Shown here: positions 16,753 through 24,970 of the stretch, in pieces
How positions within the stretch are numbered: position 1 is the stretch's first letter
Layout: each line of letters begins with the position of its first letter
Source: a virus
Strand: one strand, 5' to 3'
IMG/VR virus record: IMGVR_UViG_3300025012_000255
Coordinates: 1-27,453 of that record
Length of the DNA stretch: 27,453 bases
Made by a program: the position numbers and the translations under genes
Notes under the pieces: generated by a model
Told to the model about the DNA's origin: nothing
Databases searched by the model: none
Seen by the model: the letters and a program-made list of their open reading frames with translations, nothing else

Positions 16753-17814
16753 ATGTTAATATTACCACAAATGGTTGATATGAGATGGACTTCTAAAAAT
16801 AAAGTACATTTTGAGACTAAAGGTTGTAATTTTACAAAATATAATGATGAATTTAAAGTTAGTGCTACAGAACTTATGGACAATAGTGGCGTTAGCGTAA
16901 AAGTATCTTGTGATTATTGTTTAGAGGAAGGGAAAGAAACCATATTTTATCAACGATATAACAGATATTTTGAAGCAATAAGTAACAATGAAAAAATTTG
17001 TTGTAATGCTTGTAAGGGTAAAAAGTTATCTGAACTAAAATCAAAAAGACACTCAGAAAAATTTATTATGAAATTAGAATTAGAAGGATATGTTTTAGTA
17101 AGAAACGATTATCATAAATCTAAAACTATAACTTTTATTTGTCCAGAAGGTCATGAATGGACAGCTAATAAACAATCTATAGGCGATGATAGAAGATGTA
17201 AAATATGTTCATACATTCAATTTGGAAAAAATCAATTAAGAAATATAGAAGAAGTTCATAAAATATTTTCCGATGGTGGATGCAAATTATTATCTACCGA
17301 ATACATAAATAATACAGAATTGTTGGATTATATTTGTAATTGTGGCAGACCTGCAAAAATTCGCTTAAAAGCTTTTATGGCAGGAGAAAGATGTTGGCAA
17401 TGTTTTGTTGATAATCGAACTGGAGAAAAGAGTATAAATTGGAATCCAGATAAAGACCCTAATGATAGGGTAAAAATTAGAGATATTACTTATTATAACC
17501 CTTGGAGAATATCTGTTTACAAAAGAGATAATTATAAATGTGTTTGTTGTGGTTCAAATAAAAAAATAAATGCACATCACTTAAATGGTTATGATTGGTG
17601 TGTAGAAGGCAGAACTGATGTAAATAATGGGACTGTGTTATGTCGCGATTGTCATATAAAATTCCACACAATACATGGTTTTGGTAAAAATACGTTAGAG
17701 CAGTTTATTATATTTTATGAACAACAATCAAATAAAAATATTAGACAGGCAAACAACCTGTCTTTTTTATTTGAGAAAGAAAGACAGGAGGATTTAGTAA
17801 TATGTCAACAATGA
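16753..17814 (+). CDS. HNH homing endonuclease with zinc-ribbon repeats
   Basis: A 353-residue protein. Three zinc-binding modules come first: C53/C56 with C84/C87; C130 and H134 with C149/C152; C195/C197 with C214/C217. A classical HNH domain follows at about 250-312: NPWRISVYKRDNYKCVCC, H275-H276, N291/N292, CRDC (297-300) and H301/H305. Zinc residues C263/C266 and C297/C300 brace the fold. Such free-standing enzymes cut an intron-less or gene-lacking allele and spread by repair. A GAAAGAAGG site precedes ATG by 10 nt. The last 25 codons run through an intrinsic terminator and the ribosome binding site of the fibre gene, and the stop overlaps the fibre start by 13 nt. Catalytic residues look intact. 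Confidence 0.85.
   Translation: MLILPQMVDMRWTSKNKVHFETKGCNFTKYNDEFKVSATELMDNSGVSVKVSCDYCLEEGKETIFYQRYNRYFEAISNNEKICCNACKGKKLSELKSKRHSEKFIMKLELEGYVLVRNDYHKSKTITFICPEGHEWTANKQSIGDDRRCKICSYIQFGKNQLRNIEEVHKIFSDGGCKLLSTEYINNTELLDYICNCGRPAKIRLKAFMAGERCWQCFVDNRTGEKSINWNPDKDPNDRVKIRDITYYNPWRISVYKRDNYKCVCCGSNKKINAHHLNGYDWCVEGRTDVNNGTVLCRDCHIKFHTIHGFGKNTLEQFIIFYEQQSNKNIRQANNLSFLFEKERQEDLVICQQ
17743..17768 (+). terminator. intrinsic terminator inside the 3' end of the HNH gene
   Basis: AGACAGG (17743-17749) pairs with CCTGTCT (17757-17763), 7-nt loop, followed by TTTTT (17764-17768). It is read as codons of the HNH gene, and lies 34 nt before the fibre start. Confidence 0.65.
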
Positions 17815-20800
17815 AATATTTTAATACATCAACTCAATTATGGGAAAGAGTTGATTCAGGTGCTATTAATGACGGAACGGATCGTGTAACCCCTAGTGAA
17901 ATCAAATCATTTAATAGAACTCAAATGCATAGTGGATTTTTAAATTTTCAAGGACTTAGCGATTTCACTTTTTCTACAAGCACATTAAACGCTGTAACTA
18001 TCAATAAAGATTTGCATGTTAATTTGGATGGGTATTATATAAAAATTCCTATCAATACAGTGATTCAATTTTCTGCTCCACCTACTACTGGAAAAAGAAA
18101 TGATTTAGCTTATTTAAAGGCGACATTTAATTCTCAAGGATATATGACAGGAGCAACAATTCAAGTTGCTGATAATGTAAGTTCTTTGACTGGTTTAGGG
18201 TATACGTTAGATACAGTTGATAAGGGATTATATAAAAACGGTAGCAATAAAAGTATCGAAATTTTTACCAATCAAAGACGGAATTCATCGGGTTTTTCAC
18301 CGAGTAATCCGAATGGTGCGAAAACCTTTAAATTAATGCCTATTAATATTGTAACTGTGGCATCTGGATATACCGCTCAATGGACGTTTGTTAATACAAT
18401 AGACTACGATAGTGTTAATGTTGGAGATAGTTTATTTAGTGGATTTTCTGTAAAAGTATTATCTAAAGATGGAAGTAACAAAATAACTATTTCTACTAAT
18501 GTCGGATGGGGAACTTATAATAATGTAAATTTTAATGTAGTCTCTGACCATCCCCAATCCCTCTACTCCAACGTAATCGACTCACGCGACATCACAGACT
18601 TGAGACACGAAACAAAAGCTCAATATAATTATGATTACATGCTCAAAAAAGCAGATGACATGTTCAAGCGTGGAGAACTTTCAGCTAAGAAACTGCTTGC
18701 TACGCATCATGGAATACCTAAGACTGAGATTGATGTTAACACTGTGTTTTATGCTAGTTTGGATGGGACGACTGTTGCTGAAGTTGGTGGAAGTCCTGCA
18801 AGTGGTGTTGTGTCTACAGATATAAAAGCATGGAAACCCTCGTGGACGGGTTCAGGAGTGCAATTTAACAATAAATTCACTTATCCTGTAGTGACTACCT
18901 TTATTAATGGATTAACAATAGATTTTACGGTTGATTTAACTGAACTTCGAGCCATAGGAACTACAAGGATTTTAGGTGGATATTTAGATGGAACCTATAA
19001 ATTCAACGTGTATTTTGACTCTAACGATAAAATGTGGATATCTCTACCCGGAGCAACTCCGCAATTTGTGCTAGTAAGCGGATATTCAGGTAAGGTAAAG
19101 ATTAGACATGCTATAACAAACACAGTTTATAATGGGTCTGTAAATGGTAAAGTATTAACCACTATATCAAATATAGGCGTATCTGTATCTACTATTAGTA
19201 TAGATACTGTGCATCTTGGTTCTTATGGTGATGGGAGTTCTGTTACGCCTTGTAAGGCAATTTTGTCAGATGTCTCAATTTCCAATATCGACCGTGGCTC
19301 ACTTTTCCCCAATCTCCCTGCCGACTTCATCTCAGGTGATGCTCAAATCATGCCAGCATACACCGTTCAAAGACGCATTTTATCGCAATCTCAGACGACA
19401 CAAACCGTCAATTCTATTGTAAAAGCGACAAATTTAAACAATAGTCGAGGAATTAATCATGTAGTAATTGGAACACCTAATGCATGGAGTGCTAGTGATA
19501 CAGTGACAGTTACAGGAATGGCAGGAGAATTGATTAGTGGTGTTTTTGATACTGATACAGCAATATGTACAGTAATTAAAGATGCTTTAAGTACAGACAC
19601 AGCAATTTACACTGATGTGGTTACAGGTTTAGTTGCAGGGGATGAAGTGAAATTAATTGATAGAGTTTTAGGAACAGTTTTAGCAACTAAGACGATTGCA
19701 ACTGATGGTGTAGATACTACTTTAAAGAAGATTACATTTACAGCAACTTTAGGTGTAGCATTAAGTAAATATCAAGTAGCACTTTATGAATCAACAGCCA
19801 CTAGTTCATCTCCGAAAGTTTATTTTATGAATGGAACAACAAAGACAGAAGTTGTTGGTGATTCAGTTACTCCTTGGACTGGAATGTTTGGAAATGTTGC
19901 AACGTTTAAACTTGGGGTTAATGCAGGTTTAGTAGCACAAGATATTCAGATTGATTATTCCTTGATTATGCCAGCAGGTCAACCTGCTTTGAGTGTACCG
20001 ACTACGTTGACCTTAGGTGGAGAAGCAGGATTTAGAGTACCTTATGCTAATCAGACGATTGTGAGTGATTATGTTGGAAAAGTAGCAGGTCAGACTTGGG
20101 AGAATCCTAATGTCGCTAAGACGTTATCTGGGATTGTGGCTAACAACCCTGCACCCAGTACGTTTGTTACTGAGTTGATTATGACTGAGTATGCAAAGAT
20201 TGGTGTTCAAGATGGTGTTAGTACAACTTTTAGTACGAGTGTTAATGGCGAGCAAGCATGTGTGTTGTTGAGCTTTGACTTGATTAAGATTGCTGAGAGG
20301 AAATTGGGTTGTAAGATTCCAAGGAAGACTATTGCTGAAAAGGTTGCTTGGTTGAAGGCTGGGAATATTACTTCAATTACAGCAAATATCTTGTGTAATG
20401 GTAGTTCACCCATGGGGAGCAAAGAAACCTTAGCAACTTGGAATTTAACTACTTGGTCTGGATTTACACCAATTACTTCTACATCAAGCTCTATAGTAAC
20501 TTTAACTAAAATAGTAACTGTTTTTACTACTTTTATTGATGTTAACGGTTTTGTTCACTATACTGTTTATTCTGACCCCTCAGACGGTATAACCCCCTCA
20601 ACCGTCAACGTAGATTTCGCTTCACTAGACATCAAATTCGCCGATAAAATCGTGATTTGCTCGGAAAATTCAATTGGTACTTCTTCAAGTATTGTTTTGA
20701 CTGATGACTTCGCTAATAAATTAAAAGGTGATACAGCATCTAACCCAAACATAATTAGATATAAAGAAGGCACAATTGCAAGTCGTAATACAGAATTTGT

Positions 20801-22028
20801 ACCCGGAACAGGTACAGAAATTGAATCAACAAGTGGTGCTTATAATTATAGTGGGTTATCTACTTTAAACGCCACATTAGCTTCATATGCAACATCCACA
20901 AGTGCTAAAGGAGCAGGGTTTATTATTTCTTACAATGCTATTTCTGAGTTCGAGCAAAAATATGGAGTAATTTCGGTTTTAGACAAAGTTGCATATTTAA
21001 AATCTACACTAGGAACTATTGTTGGAAATGTATGGGCATATGGTTCATTAGCAAGTGGAGGAAATAGTGCTACATTTGCAGTTTGGAACAGTGTTGCTTC
21101 AACATTTACTACTATTGGTTCTGTGAATACAACTAGTGTGGTGACAAAAATTAGTGGTGGTAGTGCATCTGTTTCTATTGCAAATATGATAGATAATTCT
21201 GGTTGGGTTCATTTCTTAGTGCATTCTGCTGATAGCGATGGAACTGCAAGTACAATTTTTGTGGATTATTGTAGTCTTGATTTAAGTTTGGCTTCTGGGA
21301 TGTATATTTCAGGTTACGATATTTTGATCCCTAAGAGTGTTAGAAGAGATTCTGGACTTGCAAATGTAATGGTTATTAATAAACAAACAAAGGAAATGCA
21401 GACTTTGTTCCCTTGGAGTAATGAATATAATCTCACTACTTATAGTGAGTATGTGCCTAGTCCTTCACCTATTACTTCAAGCACAGATGTAACTATTGTT
21501 AGTGAACTTCCAAATTGGGTAATCTGTGATATTGGTTCATCCACAGGTGGGAAATTTGGTAATCATCCTTGGTCAAGTTTGACGTATAAAGTTGGTCAAG
21601 ATTCTACTTCTCTTTATGGAGAATTTGGAATATCTCAATTAGGGTTTGCTGAAGAGAGTATTAACCTAAATACAGGTGCATTGGTTAATTTGAACACGGG
21701 TGGGTTTACAAATAATTTTACTAAACAATATGGATTAATCGCTATATCAAAACCAATGGTAGGTATTGGTAGATGGCTTGTCATGTATAATTCTCAACTT
21801 TATCTACTTGTCTTTAGTAAACTTGTAACAAACGGTGTGTTAAATACCGATAATACAGGTCAAATATTTTTAGTCCCATTACAAGGCTTGCCTTTGGTAA
21901 AAATGGAAACAGGTGTTGTTCGTTCTGGAATTGTAACACCTACTACTTTTAAATCGAGCAATCTTGAAATTATGGGATACGTGGATCATGCTACTAGGAA
22001 GTTAATTACTACGAACAATTCCATCTAA
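17802..22028 (+). CDS. large tail fibre / receptor-binding protein
   Basis: A 1408-residue beta-rich protein with ATG 10 nt after AGGAGG. Residues about 1-170 form a conserved baseplate-type attachment domain (NRTQMHSGFLNFQGL, then IQFSAPPTTGKRNDLAYL). A helical segment occurs near 270-300 (YMLKKADDMFKRGELSAKK), typical of a trimeric coiled coil. Residues about 305-500 look like a LamG/concanavalin-like sandwich (VFYASLDG, ILGGYLDGTYKF, GKVKIRHAITN). Two diverged copies of one domain lie at about 817-948 and 1038-1166, separated by a linker. The C-terminal part (about 1220-1408) is beta-rich. Adsorption to host surface polymer is inference from position and architecture. No peptidase, lyase or deacetylase motif was seen. 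Confidence 0.75.
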   Translation: MSTMKYFNTSTQLWERVDSGAINDGTDRVTPSEIKSFNRTQMHSGFLNFQGLSDFTFSTSTLNAVTINKDLHVNLDGYYIKIPINTVIQFSAPPTTGKRNDLAYLKATFNSQGYMTGATIQVADNVSSLTGLGYTLDTVDKGLYKNGSNKSIEIFTNQRRNSSGFSPSNPNGAKTFKLMPINIVTVASGYTAQWTFVNTIDYDSVNVGDSLFSGFSVKVLSKDGSNKITISTNVGWGTYNNVNFNVVSDHPQSLYSNVIDSRDITDLRHETKAQYNYDYMLKKADDMFKRGELSAKKLLATHHGIPKTEIDVNTVFYASLDGTTVAEVGGSPASGVVSTDIKAWKPSWTGSGVQFNNKFTYPVVTTFINGLTIDFTVDLTELRAIGTTRILGGYLDGTYKFNVYFDSNDKMWISLPGATPQFVLVSGYSGKVKIRHAITNTVYNGSVNGKVLTTISNIGVSVSTISIDTVHLGSYGDGSSVTPCKAILSDVSISNIDRGSLFPNLPADFISGDAQIMPAYTVQRRILSQSQTTQTVNSIVKATNLNNSRGINHVVIGTPNAWSASDTVTVTGMAGELISGVFDTDTAICTVIKDALSTDTAIYTDVVTGLVAGDEVKLIDRVLGTVLATKTIATDGVDTTLKKITFTATLGVALSKYQVALYESTATSSSPKVYFMNGTTKTEVVGDSVTPWTGMFGNVATFKLGVNAGLVAQDIQIDYSLIMPAGQPALSVPTTLTLGGEAGFRVPYANQTIVSDYVGKVAGQTWENPNVAKTLSGIVANNPAPSTFVTELIMTEYAKIGVQDGVSTTFSTSVNGEQACVLLSFDLIKIAERKLGCKIPRKTIAEKVAWLKAGNITSITANILCNGSSPMGSKETLATWNLTTWSGFTPITSTSSSIVTLTKIVTVFTTFIDVNGFVHYTVYSDPSDGITPSTVNVDFASLDIKFADKIVICSENSIGTSSSIVLTDDFANKLKGDTASNPNIIRYKEGTIASRNTEFVPGTGTEIESTSGAYNYSGLSTLNATLASYATSTSAKGAGFIISYNAISEFEQKYGVISVLDKVAYLKSTLGTIVGNVWAYGSLASGGNSATFAVWNSVASTFTTIGSVNTTSVVTKISGGSASVSIANMIDNSGWVHFLVHSADSDGTASTIFVDYCSLDLSLASGMYISGYDILIPKSVRRDSGLANVMVINKQTKEMQTLFPWSNEYNLTTYSEYVPSPSPITSSTDVTIVSELPNWVICDIGSSTGGKFGNHPWSSLTYKVGQDSTSLYGEFGISQLGFAEESINLNTGALVNLNTGGFTNNFTKQYGLIAISKPMVGIGRWLVMYNSQLYLLVFSKLVTNGVLNTDNTGQIFLVPLQGLPLVKMETGVVRSGIVTPTTFKSSNLEIMGYVDHATRKLITTNNSI
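20250..20646 (+). repeat. fibre internal domain repeat, copy A
   Basis: It encodes a pattern of SFDLIKIAERKLG, then KVAWLKAG, ATWNLTTW, GFVHYTVYSDPSDG and VDFASLDI. The same order recurs in copy B (20915-21300), so this is an old tandem duplication at protein level. Confidence 0.7.
20915..21300 (+). repeat. fibre internal domain repeat, copy B
   Basis: It encodes ISYNAISEFEQKYG, then KVAYLKS, FAVWNSVAS, GWVHFLVHSADSDG and VDYCSLDL in the same order as copy A. Nucleotide identity is low, so the duplication is ancient rather than recent. Confidence 0.7.
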
Positions 22029-22051
22029 TAAATTAAATATAATTATTTTGG
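22028..22051 (+). repeat. AT-rich repeat after the fibre stop (copy 2)
   Basis: 22 of 24 positions match 16490-16513. It begins on the last base of the fibre stop codon and precedes the leader of the next endonuclease gene. Confidence 0.5.
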
Positions 22052-22056
22052 TTGGT

Positions 22057-22147
22057 GAAATAGGGTTGCAAACTTATTTCTGCCGTAATTAGAGACGCTA
22101 TGCCGATTCATAGTGTCTCTTTCCATTTGTTCAACTTTTTTAATCGG
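22057..22147 (+). promoter_or_regulatory. structured leader with loop-to-RBS pairing before an endonuclease gene
   Basis: A first hairpin at 22057-22080 (GAAATAGG with CTTATTTC plus inner pairs) is followed by a 12-bp hairpin, 22091-22102 with 22109-22120, one G-T pair. Its 6-nt loop CCGATT (22103-22108) is perfectly complementary to AATCGG at 22142-22147, directly before the AAAGGAG ribosome binding site of the gene at 22162. The fold would be a pseudoknot able to hide the ribosome landing site. The second hairpin may also act as a weak terminator (TTTCC follows). Confidence 0.5.
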
Positions 22148-22161
22148 AAAGGAGTAATAAT

Positions 22162-23211
22162 ATGACAAAAAAGAAAACCAATGAAGAATTTAAACAAGAG
22201 GTATTTGAAAAAGTTGGCGTAGAATATACGCCTTTAACTGAATATAATGGAGCAACTAAATATGTCTCGATGAGACATATTTGCTTAGATTGTAATAACC
22301 ATGAGTGGGATGTATTGCCTAGTAATTTTTTGAGTAAAGGCACAAGATGTCCAATTTGCTCAGATCCATCAAGTATTCAAAATAGACAAACAAAACAAGA
22401 TAAATTTGTCAAAGAAGTGTATGATTTAGTAGGAGAAGAATATATAGTTTTAGGATTTTATGAAACAAGTAATACGCCTATATTAATGCGACATAATTGT
22501 GATAAATGTCATAATCATGAATATCCAGTTAGGTGTGCAGATTTTTTAAATGGTGGAAGGTGCCCTGAGTGTTTCGGTACTCATCAAAAAACTACAGATG
22601 AATTTAAACAAGAAGTATTTAATTTAGTTGGAACTGAATATAAAGTCATTGGTGAATACATAAATAATTATACTGATATTATGATGAAGCATAATTATCA
22701 TTGTCAGCATATTTTTCCTGTAAATCCAAATAATTTTTTAAGAGGAAGTAGATGTCCTAAATGCAATGAAACATCTAAAGGTGAAATTAAAGAAAAAGAA
22801 ACATTGATTAAATTTGGATGGATTGAAATTAGTCAAAAAGAATTTAATAAATTAAACGATCAAGACAAATATAATGAAAACTATTTTATACCTCAAAAAA
22901 GATTTAAAGGTTTAGTTGGAATTAACAATGGTTTATTGTCTTATGATTTATATTTACCCAAATTTAGACTACTTATTGAGCATCAAGGAATACAACATGA
23001 AAAATATATTAAACACTTTCATAAAACAATAGTAAAATTTGAAAAACAAGTAGAACACGACAGACGTAAAAAAGAATATGCAGAATCAAACAATTATAAT
23101 TTCCTAGAAATATGGTATTATGACTTCGACAATATAGAACAAATCCTAGAATCCAAACTCCAAGAACTATCAACCCAACAACAAGATAGTTCTATTTTAA
23201 TTGCCAAATAA
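22162..23211 (+). CDS. EDxHD-type PD-(D/E)XK homing endonuclease with zinc-ribbon repeats
   Basis: A 349-residue protein. Three tandem repeats of about 68 residues each begin with (E)FKQEVF/KFVKEVY and hold zinc ligands: C41/C44 with C63/C66; C113/C116 with C134/C137; H180/C181 with C198/C201. The nuclease domain follows from about 205: E208 in SKGE, D262 in SYDLYLP, E273-HQGIQH-279, and D300 in EHDRRKKEYA. This order fits the EDxHD family named from I-Bth0305I of a Bacillus phage, a Vsr-like nuclease fold. The zinc repeats likely bind the target. It lies between the fibre and the next structural gene, typical of a free-standing homing gene, and has an AAAGGAG site 7 nt before ATG. All expected catalytic positions are present. 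Confidence 0.8.
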   Translation: MTKKKTNEEFKQEVFEKVGVEYTPLTEYNGATKYVSMRHICLDCNNHEWDVLPSNFLSKGTRCPICSDPSSIQNRQTKQDKFVKEVYDLVGEEYIVLGFYETSNTPILMRHNCDKCHNHEYPVRCADFLNGGRCPECFGTHQKTTDEFKQEVFNLVGTEYKVIGEYINNYTDIMMKHNYHCQHIFPVNPNNFLRGSRCPKCNETSKGEIKEKETLIKFGWIEISQKEFNKLNDQDKYNENYFIPQKRFKGLVGINNGLLSYDLYLPKFRLLIEHQGIQHEKYIKHFHKTIVKFEKQVEHDRRKKEYAESNNYNFLEIWYYDFDNIEQILESKLQELSTQQQDSSILIAK

Positions 23212-23230
23212 CACAAGGAGGTAAAACAAT

Positions 23231-24097
23231 TTGCAAACAATATTATTTAATAGAACATCAAATTTTATTACAGGAATTGATAGAGAAAAATTACCTTACG
23301 AATATTCAGTTCTCACACCATTCCCCATTACCCTTTCAAAATCAATCCAAGAAAGTACAGGACAACAAATCCAAAAAACAAACTCAGAAAACCAGCCCCT
23401 ATTCAAAGACAATATCCAAATAGATTCAGAAACAGGAATAGAAACTTTTGATGAAGTAACAAATCCAACAAAAGTAATTTCAACTCAAACGGTAACAAAT
23501 GAATATCGCATTGCCACAGATCAATATACCTCTGAAACAATTATTAATGAATTAGGTAAGGAGGAAGAAATACAAATTCCAATCTATACTACTATTTCTA
23601 CTTCAAGTGAAATTCCATTAGAAACAGTAGAATTAGAACCTGTTTTAGTAGAAGAATTCGTAAATAAAACTTATACATTAGAAAATGGATATATGGAGTT
23701 TGATTACGAGGAAATCTTGGAAGCAAAAAAACAATCAATAAATAATAATAATCTTTTAAAGATCGTCGCATTTGATGAAGATTTTTTGGAATCAAATTTA
23801 AATCTATCTCAAATAAGCGTAGGTGATGGCATTCTAGTTCTTCATGGCAATAATGCAGAATTAACCACATCTCCTATCCAATTACAAAAATCAACAAACA
23901 TGTTTCAAATCTATCTCGAATCTCAACCAAATATCACAATTTCAATTAGTGGTGACAATGGATTAACTTTCACTGATTTTGACTCAAAAGGCAAAGCAAA
24001 ATTACCTACTCCCACAGATAATGTAATTATTAAATTCACAAATACATCAAAAAACAACAGGGAAATATATTGCTATGCATTATTAGCATTAGCATAA
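23231..24097 (+). CDS. unrecognised phage structural or accessory protein
   Basis: A 288-residue protein starting at TTG with AGGAGGT 8 nt upstream. Residues about 1-50 are strand-rich (MQTILFNRTSNFITGID); a T/E-rich low-complexity stretch spans about 60-150; DYEEILEAKKQSINNNNLL is a helix near 156-175. The C-terminal third is beta-rich (ITISISGDNGLTFTDFDSKGKAKLP) like a small sandwich domain. There is no signal peptide or membrane segment. Position after the fibre and before the lysis genes suggests a tail-tip or fibre accessory. Synonymous codons are C-rich near 23300-23420. Confidence 0.55.
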   Translation: MQTILFNRTSNFITGIDREKLPYEYSVLTPFPITLSKSIQESTGQQIQKTNSENQPLFKDNIQIDSETGIETFDEVTNPTKVISTQTVTNEYRIATDQYTSETIINELGKEEEIQIPIYTTISTSSEIPLETVELEPVLVEEFVNKTYTLENGYMEFDYEEILEAKKQSINNNNLLKIVAFDEDFLESNLNLSQISVGDGILVLHGNNAELTTSPIQLQKSTNMFQIYLESQPNITISISGDNGLTFTDFDSKGKAKLPTPTDNVIIKFTNTSKNNREIYCYALLALA

Positions 24098-24111
24098 AGG
24101 AGGTAATATTA

Positions 24112-24456
24112 ATGGCAGAAGGAGTAAATTTATGGGATATTGTAGAACGTCAAGTGGAACAAGATATTGGGAAAAATTTAAATTTGATTTCTTATCTTGA
24201 ACATCTAATTGATTTAAATTCTCATCTTATTCTTAAACTAAGTGATACTATAGACCCAACTTTATTGGATGCACAAACTTTAGAATTATTAGAATATCTT
24301 AAACAGTTTAATGTTCTATCAAGTGTTGCTTGGGATAATATGCAAAATCCTTTTGAAGCATATAAACTACCTATGGCACTAGACAAGAAAAAATATATCA
24401 GAGACATCCAGAAAATATATCTATCTGCAAAACTCAAAGAAGAAGGATTGATTTAA
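24112..24456 (+). CDS. small helical phage protein, unrecognised
   Basis: A 114-residue, mainly helical, soluble protein. ATG 24112 is chosen because AAAGGAGG (24096-24103) stands 8 nt before it; the in-frame ATG at 24070 has no site and overlaps the previous gene. The helix-rich middle (NLISYLEHLIDLNSHLILKL and later TLELLEYLKQF) could form a bundle. The gene sits 1 nt before the permuted papain-like gene, so the two are probably translated together. No family recognised. Confidence 0.55.
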   Translation: MAEGVNLWDIVERQVEQDIGKNLNLISYLEHLIDLNSHLILKLSDTIDPTLLDAQTLELLEYLKQFNVLSSVAWDNMQNPFEAYKLPMALDKKKYIRDIQKIYLSAKLKEEGLI

Positions 24457-24457
24457 A

Positions 24458-24934
24458 ATGAACAATATTAAAATTGGTGATGTGGTAGCGTATAAAGGTG
24501 ATGGGTTTATAAGTCAAACAATAGTAAATGTTACAAATTCTTCATATAGTCATGTAGCAATTTATGTAGGAAGTGAGGTGTTAGTGGAAGGAGATGGTTA
24601 TTCTGGTCAAGTAAAATACAAACCCATCTCAGACTACAAAAATCATCTAGGTATCTATACTTTAGATTCTCTTACAGATGAACAGCGTCAAAAAATAGTT
24701 AAATACATGGAATCAAAAGTTGGTTTAAAATATGACCGACTTTTATTATTATGGTTATTTATAAAATATAAGCTTCATATTAAATTACCTTACAGAAATG
24801 ATACAAAAGTAGTCTGCTCTGAAATATGTAATGATGCATATAAGTCAATTGGAAAAGAATATGAATTGAGTAAAAAGAGATTTCCTATACCTGATGATAT
24901 TTTAAAGAAATTAAAATTTGTTGGGAGTTATTAA
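24458..24934 (+). CDS. permuted papain-like (YiiX/NlpC-P60 superfamily) hydrolase
   Basis: A 158-residue protein with the permuted papain-like layout: KIGDVVAYKG start, catalytic histidine H32 in SHVAIYVG, an acidic residue at VEGDG (about 44), and nucleophile C120 in VVCSEI. Members of the YiiX/YaeF-like group hydrolyse amides or lipids; related NlpC/P60 enzymes cut cell-wall peptides. Its place beside a subtilase and an amidase suggests envelope processing. No signal peptide is present, so export would need a holin or delivery in the particle. Which substrate it uses cannot be read from the sequence. Confidence 0.7.
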   Translation: MNNIKIGDVVAYKGDGFISQTIVNVTNSSYSHVAIYVGSEVLVEGDGYSGQVKYKPISDYKNHLGIYTLDSLTDEQRQKIVKYMESKVGLKYDRLLLLWLFIKYKLHIKLPYRNDTKVVCSEICNDAYKSIGKEYELSKKRFPIPDDILKKLKFVGSY

Positions 24935-24970
24935 ATATTAACAATCCCTTTAAATAGGAGGTGAAAATAA

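Noticed and set aside
17802-22028. Diversity-generating retroelement acting on the fibre
   Set aside because: No reverse transcriptase and no near-identical template/variable repeat pair is present in the window; the internal repeats are highly diverged.
16753-23211. Group I or II introns around the endonuclease genes
   Set aside because: The flanking structural genes are complete at their ends and separate; no split frame or intron core was evident.
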